Source: Pseudoscleropodium purum (lineage: Eukaryota > Streptophyta > Bryopsida > Hypnales > Brachytheciaceae). Taken from it: 64,000 bases of DNA. The stretch is taken from positions 12,462,001 through 12,526,000 of the forward strand of contig OZ017795.1 of the NCBI GenBank assembly GCA_963969395.1, given 5' to 3'. Below, one piece after another: positions 60,536-64,000 of this stretch. Position 1 is the stretch's first letter. Each line of letters opens with the position of its first letter. The notes beneath the pieces were generated by a model. The model was not told the origin of the DNA. It saw only the letters and a program-made list of their open reading frames with translations, and did no database searches. A program made the translations under genes and the position numbers.

Positions 60536-62504
60536 TCTTTTCTCCCCTAAATTGTTTTACGAATGAGGGGAATGTGGTTAAGTTGAATATGTTTGGATTA
60601 TTTACTCATATTATCCTTCTAAATAGGTTTTGAGAAGATCTAAAGATGGTGGGGATTTTTTTAAAGTTCATTAGGAAATCAAATATTTTGCAGAAATAAT
60701 CAATTCCTTTTTCATCGTAAGCAAATGAAATTTAAAAAAAAGGCCCCAATACATAATTAGAATAACAGTTTAATGGATTTCAACCTCATGATATTTAATG
60801 AAAGGTTGTGATTTCTAATTAAAAGTGCATCACGATCTTCAAATGAACATCGAGTCTTTCATATTTTTTAATGAAATTTTGATTAGATTTGAAAACAAAG
60901 AAAAAGAATCAATGTTTTAACTTTCAAATCATGTATAGCTATATTTTTCTTTAAAAACATAGAAAGATTCGTTACTTGAGTTGGTTGAGTAGAATACATT
61001 ATATACTTATACATGTGCTATATTTATTTTGAAGGGTAATTCCAATATTTTTATTTTAGATGTTTTTAAATATTAATTTTAAAAAAGAGGGTTCATTGTT
61101 TAAAGATCTAAAAAATTGACAAACATAATTTCTATTATAAATAGGAATTGAATTCGGAATTCGAATTTTGAAATAATTCAAATGAACAAGATATTGATTA
61201 TAAAATATTTCTTCGTTTGAGTTTTCAAAATGAATTCATGAAACAATTGCAAACTTTTGAACTTAGGTATATGATATTGTTTTCGGTTTGTACTTTGTAG
61301 AGTATAATACTTCAATTTTAATCCTAAATAAATGAAAAACTCCACATAAATGAAATGTTTCTATGTATTGCACAAAGATTTCTACCAATTGCTATGATAA
61401 TTAAATACATTGTTACATTTCATAAAATATTCTACATAGAAAGAAAAAATCATTTCAGTTTTCAATCATGATAAACGATGTCTTCTACTCTTTCTGTTAT
61501 ATGTTCATTTTGTATAACGTGTATATTGTACAATCTTTGAGAGCAGGGTAGTTCATTTTTGACTCTCATTGAAATAGAAAATATATTTGTGTTTAGATTT
61601 TGAAATCATTATGTATTCTACGGTCTTGCAAGAATGCATTTTGCTCCTTCCTTTGAATCCTTTTGATATTTTCTTTTTTTTCCTTTGTTTTCTCGTAGGG
61701 CTCTTGTTCTCTTGTTCTCTTCATTTGACCAGCCTATTTGGCTTGGCTCTTAGTTTTTGTTTTTTTTAATGCAATGGTTTATGCATATGTTATAAAAAAA
61801 ATATATTATTTATTTAAAATTAATATATTGATGAACAAACGCATAAAGGCATTGAATGCTTTCATATTTAAAGTTATAAATCTATCATAAATCACTCTTG
61901 CAAATTTAAATGATTGAATCGAAAATTTGAAAATGTAATTACAAGAGCTTTGAATTCAATTAATTGCATAAATCATAAATGTTGAAATACAACTCGTATG
62001 AGTTTAGCATCTATAAAGATTAATTCATGCCATCCACATGCAATTTTTCAATTTAATAAAATGCAATTGAGTACTCCAATTTCTTTCCCTTCAATTCTCC
62101 AAGTAACATTCACTTCATATCTTTTTCTATTTGTTTATTTATTTTTTGGGAACAAATGGAGAAACCATCTTTGTCTATATTTGAACATGTACTCTTATTT
62201 GATTGATGAAGAATAGATTTATGAAATATATAATCATTGATTTGTTCATGTTGATTTATCTAATATATTTTATATATGTATATATATTTATATATATATA
62301 TATCATTAAAGGAGTATGGAAGACAAGATTGACAGATTGTGTTCAAATGTTGTTGATTTTGAAATGATTTAGTACTATATCATTTATAAGAATATTATAA
62401 TAGTATTATGTTATAATATTCCTAAAACAATTGCAACAAATATTAAAATACATGCTAAGTTAGGTTTGTTAGCCTACCAATTGTTCATTAATAGACATAA
62501 TTGA
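60536..62504. other. AT-rich intergenic sequence, no gene recognised
   Basis: Low-complexity AT-rich DNA including a short TATATATA tract near 62270-62305. No ORF with protein character. Confidence 0.4.
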
Positions 62505-62708
62505 GTAGCCCCCTTAAATGAAACACTCAATATCTAATATCTTACAATCCAAATGGTGGATTTGTTTAAAATTTTTTCCACATCTTTTCCAACTAATTTA
62601 CTACAAGATCCTACGGTTACATATGCCCAAAAGTATTTTTTTTCCAAGACTTGGTATTTGCACTACTAATGACAGTTTTGAAGTGTTTTTAGTGAAAAGA
62701 ACTTGAGG
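62505..62708 (-). repeat. Internally deleted copy of the CCCCTAAA family
   Basis: It ends GAACTTGAGGGG before CTAA. The reverse complement contains CAAAACTGTCATTAGTAGTG and ACCGTAGGATCTTGTAGTAA, matching the left part of copies A and E. The left edge CCCCCTTAAATG may be the opposite terminus after an internal deletion. Confidence 0.45.
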
Positions 62709-63159
62709 GGCTAAACATCTATACCGTTAGATTTTGAGAAAAGAACAATTTGCTTCATTGGAGATAACTATAAGTCCATGCTCTTTTTCGATAGCCAAAA
62801 CACACTTGCAAGGACTTGGACATTTAGCGGTTTACTAAGTGATTAGACGTCAACTAATTCAATTTAATAGTAGAATTTTTATTCAACTACCTTCTTACAA
62901 TTGCTTTATACACAATGCAACATGAATATTTGGGTACATATATTAAACGTCGCAATCCTTTCGTGAATTTTTGCACATTTTAGCTCATATCTTTGTACAA
63001 AAATATTATTTACCAAGAATTCATAAATTTGATCATAAAGGAAGGCTACCTTTTTTAATTTCAAATTTTACATTGAATGAATGAAAAGTTAGTTGAACTA
63101 TACAGTGTCATGAAGACCTCTGTTTATCGTGCAAAATATGGGTTTAGGGTCGCTTTAGG
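62709..63159. other. Intergenic sequence, nothing recognised
   Basis: No supported gene or repeat. Confidence 0.35.
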
Positions 63160-63400
63160 GTCAAACTGCCCCGTCCGCCCCATCCGTCCAGACCCTATCC
63201 GCCCAGACCCCCGTTTGCCCAGACCCCGTCCGCCCTGATACCTGTCCGTCGTCCGCCCTGTCTGCCCCGTCCGCCCCGTCCGCCCCGACCTCCGTCCGCC
63301 TCGATACCCGTTCGCCCCGTCCGCCCTGTTCGTCTGATTCGGCATCCGCCCTGTCCGCCTCATCCGCCCCGATACCCGTCCGCCCCATCCGCCCCCCCCC
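63160..63400 (-). repeat. GC-rich minisatellite, CCCGTCCGC-type units
   Basis: About 240 bp of short tandem units around CCCCGTCCGCC, mostly in 9-nt multiples and interrupted by GATACC and CAGACC phrases. The ORFs reading through it on the minus strand (Arg/Gly/Thr/Asp-rich) are repeat artefacts. Confidence 0.85.
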
Positions 63401-63403
63401 GAA

Positions 63404-63558
63404 CTGTCCGATCGGGCGGACGCTAGATTTGTCCGCCCGTGGCTGTCCGATCGGGCGGACGGGGCTCTAGGGTTTCGAAGAGGTGGACGGCCAATCCGTC
63501 CACCACCCCCGGCCTGTCCGATTGGGCGGATGGTTTAGGGCCGTCCGATGGGGCGGAC
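63404..63558. repeat. Four near-palindromic CTGTCCGATCGGGCGGAC units
   Basis: The units begin at 63404, 63443, 63514 and 63541. The first two are identical, the third has two changes, and the fourth is CCGTCCGATGGGGCGGAC. They directly follow the minisatellite and share its GTCCGCCC core. Confidence 0.85.
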
Positions 63559-63764
63559 GGGCCGTCCGCATTGTTACTTTTGCTTTGCCCCTTGTGAATG
63601 CAAGGTGGAGCGGAGAGCTTGGTGGTTCATCCTCCATTGGCTCCTTTCTGAGGCAAGGCAAGAGTGGTTTATTGGGGCCTCTTTGTTGCCAATTTTTTGG
63701 ACACTTGCGCGTGAATTCAATTTTAAATTAAAAAATTTGATCTATATCAATTTCATTTGTCAAG

Positions 63765-64000
63765 ATGACGAAGGGGACGAAGAAGGTTGTGAAGCTTAAA
63801 CATGAAGAGGGACCATCAAACTTGGAGGTAGCTCGCCAAAGTCCTTCGGAGGAATGCAAAAAATTCATGATTGAGCGCATCGTTCAATTTTATGAATCGG
63901 AAACAACATTGTCTTTAGACAATAAGTACATTAGATATCAAGAGGAGTGCGTGTCTAAATTCAAGGTAGACATGACACAGATGTTGTTGGATGCATTGAA
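63765..64000 (+). CDS. Unidentified ORF, 3' partial at window end
   Basis: ATG at 63765 opens a frame without stop for 78 codons to the end of the window. The product begins MTKGTKKVVKLKHEEGPSN, is rich in Lys and Glu, and reads like an alpha-helical protein. No domain is recognised. It lies about 200 bp after a GC-rich GTCCGCCC array of the kind that forms the subterminal zone of hAT elements here, so it may be the first exon of a mobile-element gene. Confidence 0.5.
   Translation, partial: MTKGTKKVVKLKHEEGPSNLEVARQSPSEECKKFMIERIVQFYESETTLSLDNKYIRYQEECVSKFKVDMTQMLLDAL

Noticed and set aside
63124..63388. Arg/Gly/Thr/Asp repeat ORFs
   Set aside because: They read through a 9-nt-period minisatellite; two frames are open at once.

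Overview
The window looks like a gene-poor, AT-rich stretch of a land-plant nuclear genome: spliced genes with GT-AG introns, TATA boxes 110-160 bp upstream of ATGs, interstitial CCCTAAA telomere-like repeats, and heavy decayed-transposon content (Helitron, hAT, CACTA, Harbinger and a TTAA-target family). The best clue to the lineage is an intact fungal fruit-body-type lectin gene (22999-23430, minus). Lectins of this mushroom family are otherwise known in plants from liverworts (Marchantia), so a liverwort or other bryophyte is my inference, not a proof.

Layout. 1-660: the 3' part of an FCP1/NIF-like phosphatase-domain ORF without its catalytic aspartates. 661-6980: AT-rich sequence with a dispersed TTAA-flanked repeat. 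6980-10962: a decayed Helitron Rep/helicase on the minus strand. 11.2-12.95 kb: a degenerate satellite-like block built on AAATTAGGTCAAATTG. 13-19 kb: hairpins, a CACTA-type MITE, another TTAA-flanked repeat and unassigned sequence. 19.7-25.2 kb: a moderately GC-rich island with the lectin gene, enclosed by promoter-like inverted repeats. 25.8-38.9 kb: mostly repeats (a hAT MITE, a long foldback, several TTAA-flanked elements, a 69-bp tandem array). 39.1-42.3 kb: the gene-dense part, with a bacterial/fungal-type cytosine deaminase (39239-39700, minus) and a three-exon bZIP transcription factor (40385-41929, minus) under an ACGT-rich promoter. 42.3-48.3 kb: AT-rich filler with a Harbinger-type element. 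48.3-64 kb: a transposon cluster with a complete hAT MITE, an array of palindromes leading into a broken DUF7869-like element gene, a hAT inserted in that element whose transposase frame is interrupted only by three nonsense codons, an unidentified ORF with its own TATA box, a SINE-like block, and GC-rich arrays of the GTCCGCCC type at the right edge.

How the parts relate. The host-type genes (lectin, deaminase, bZIP) sit in the two less AT-rich islands. Two of them look horizontally acquired: the lectin (fungal-type) and the deaminase (bacterial/fungal-type). The bZIP has features of ER-stress bZIPs: a hydrophobic segment after the zipper, a second open frame in the last exon, and a UPRE-like promoter site. 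Nearly everything else is mobile DNA at various stages of decay. One MITE (48355-48641) is clearly derived from the same hAT family as the larger copy at 53466, because their termini are nearly identical.
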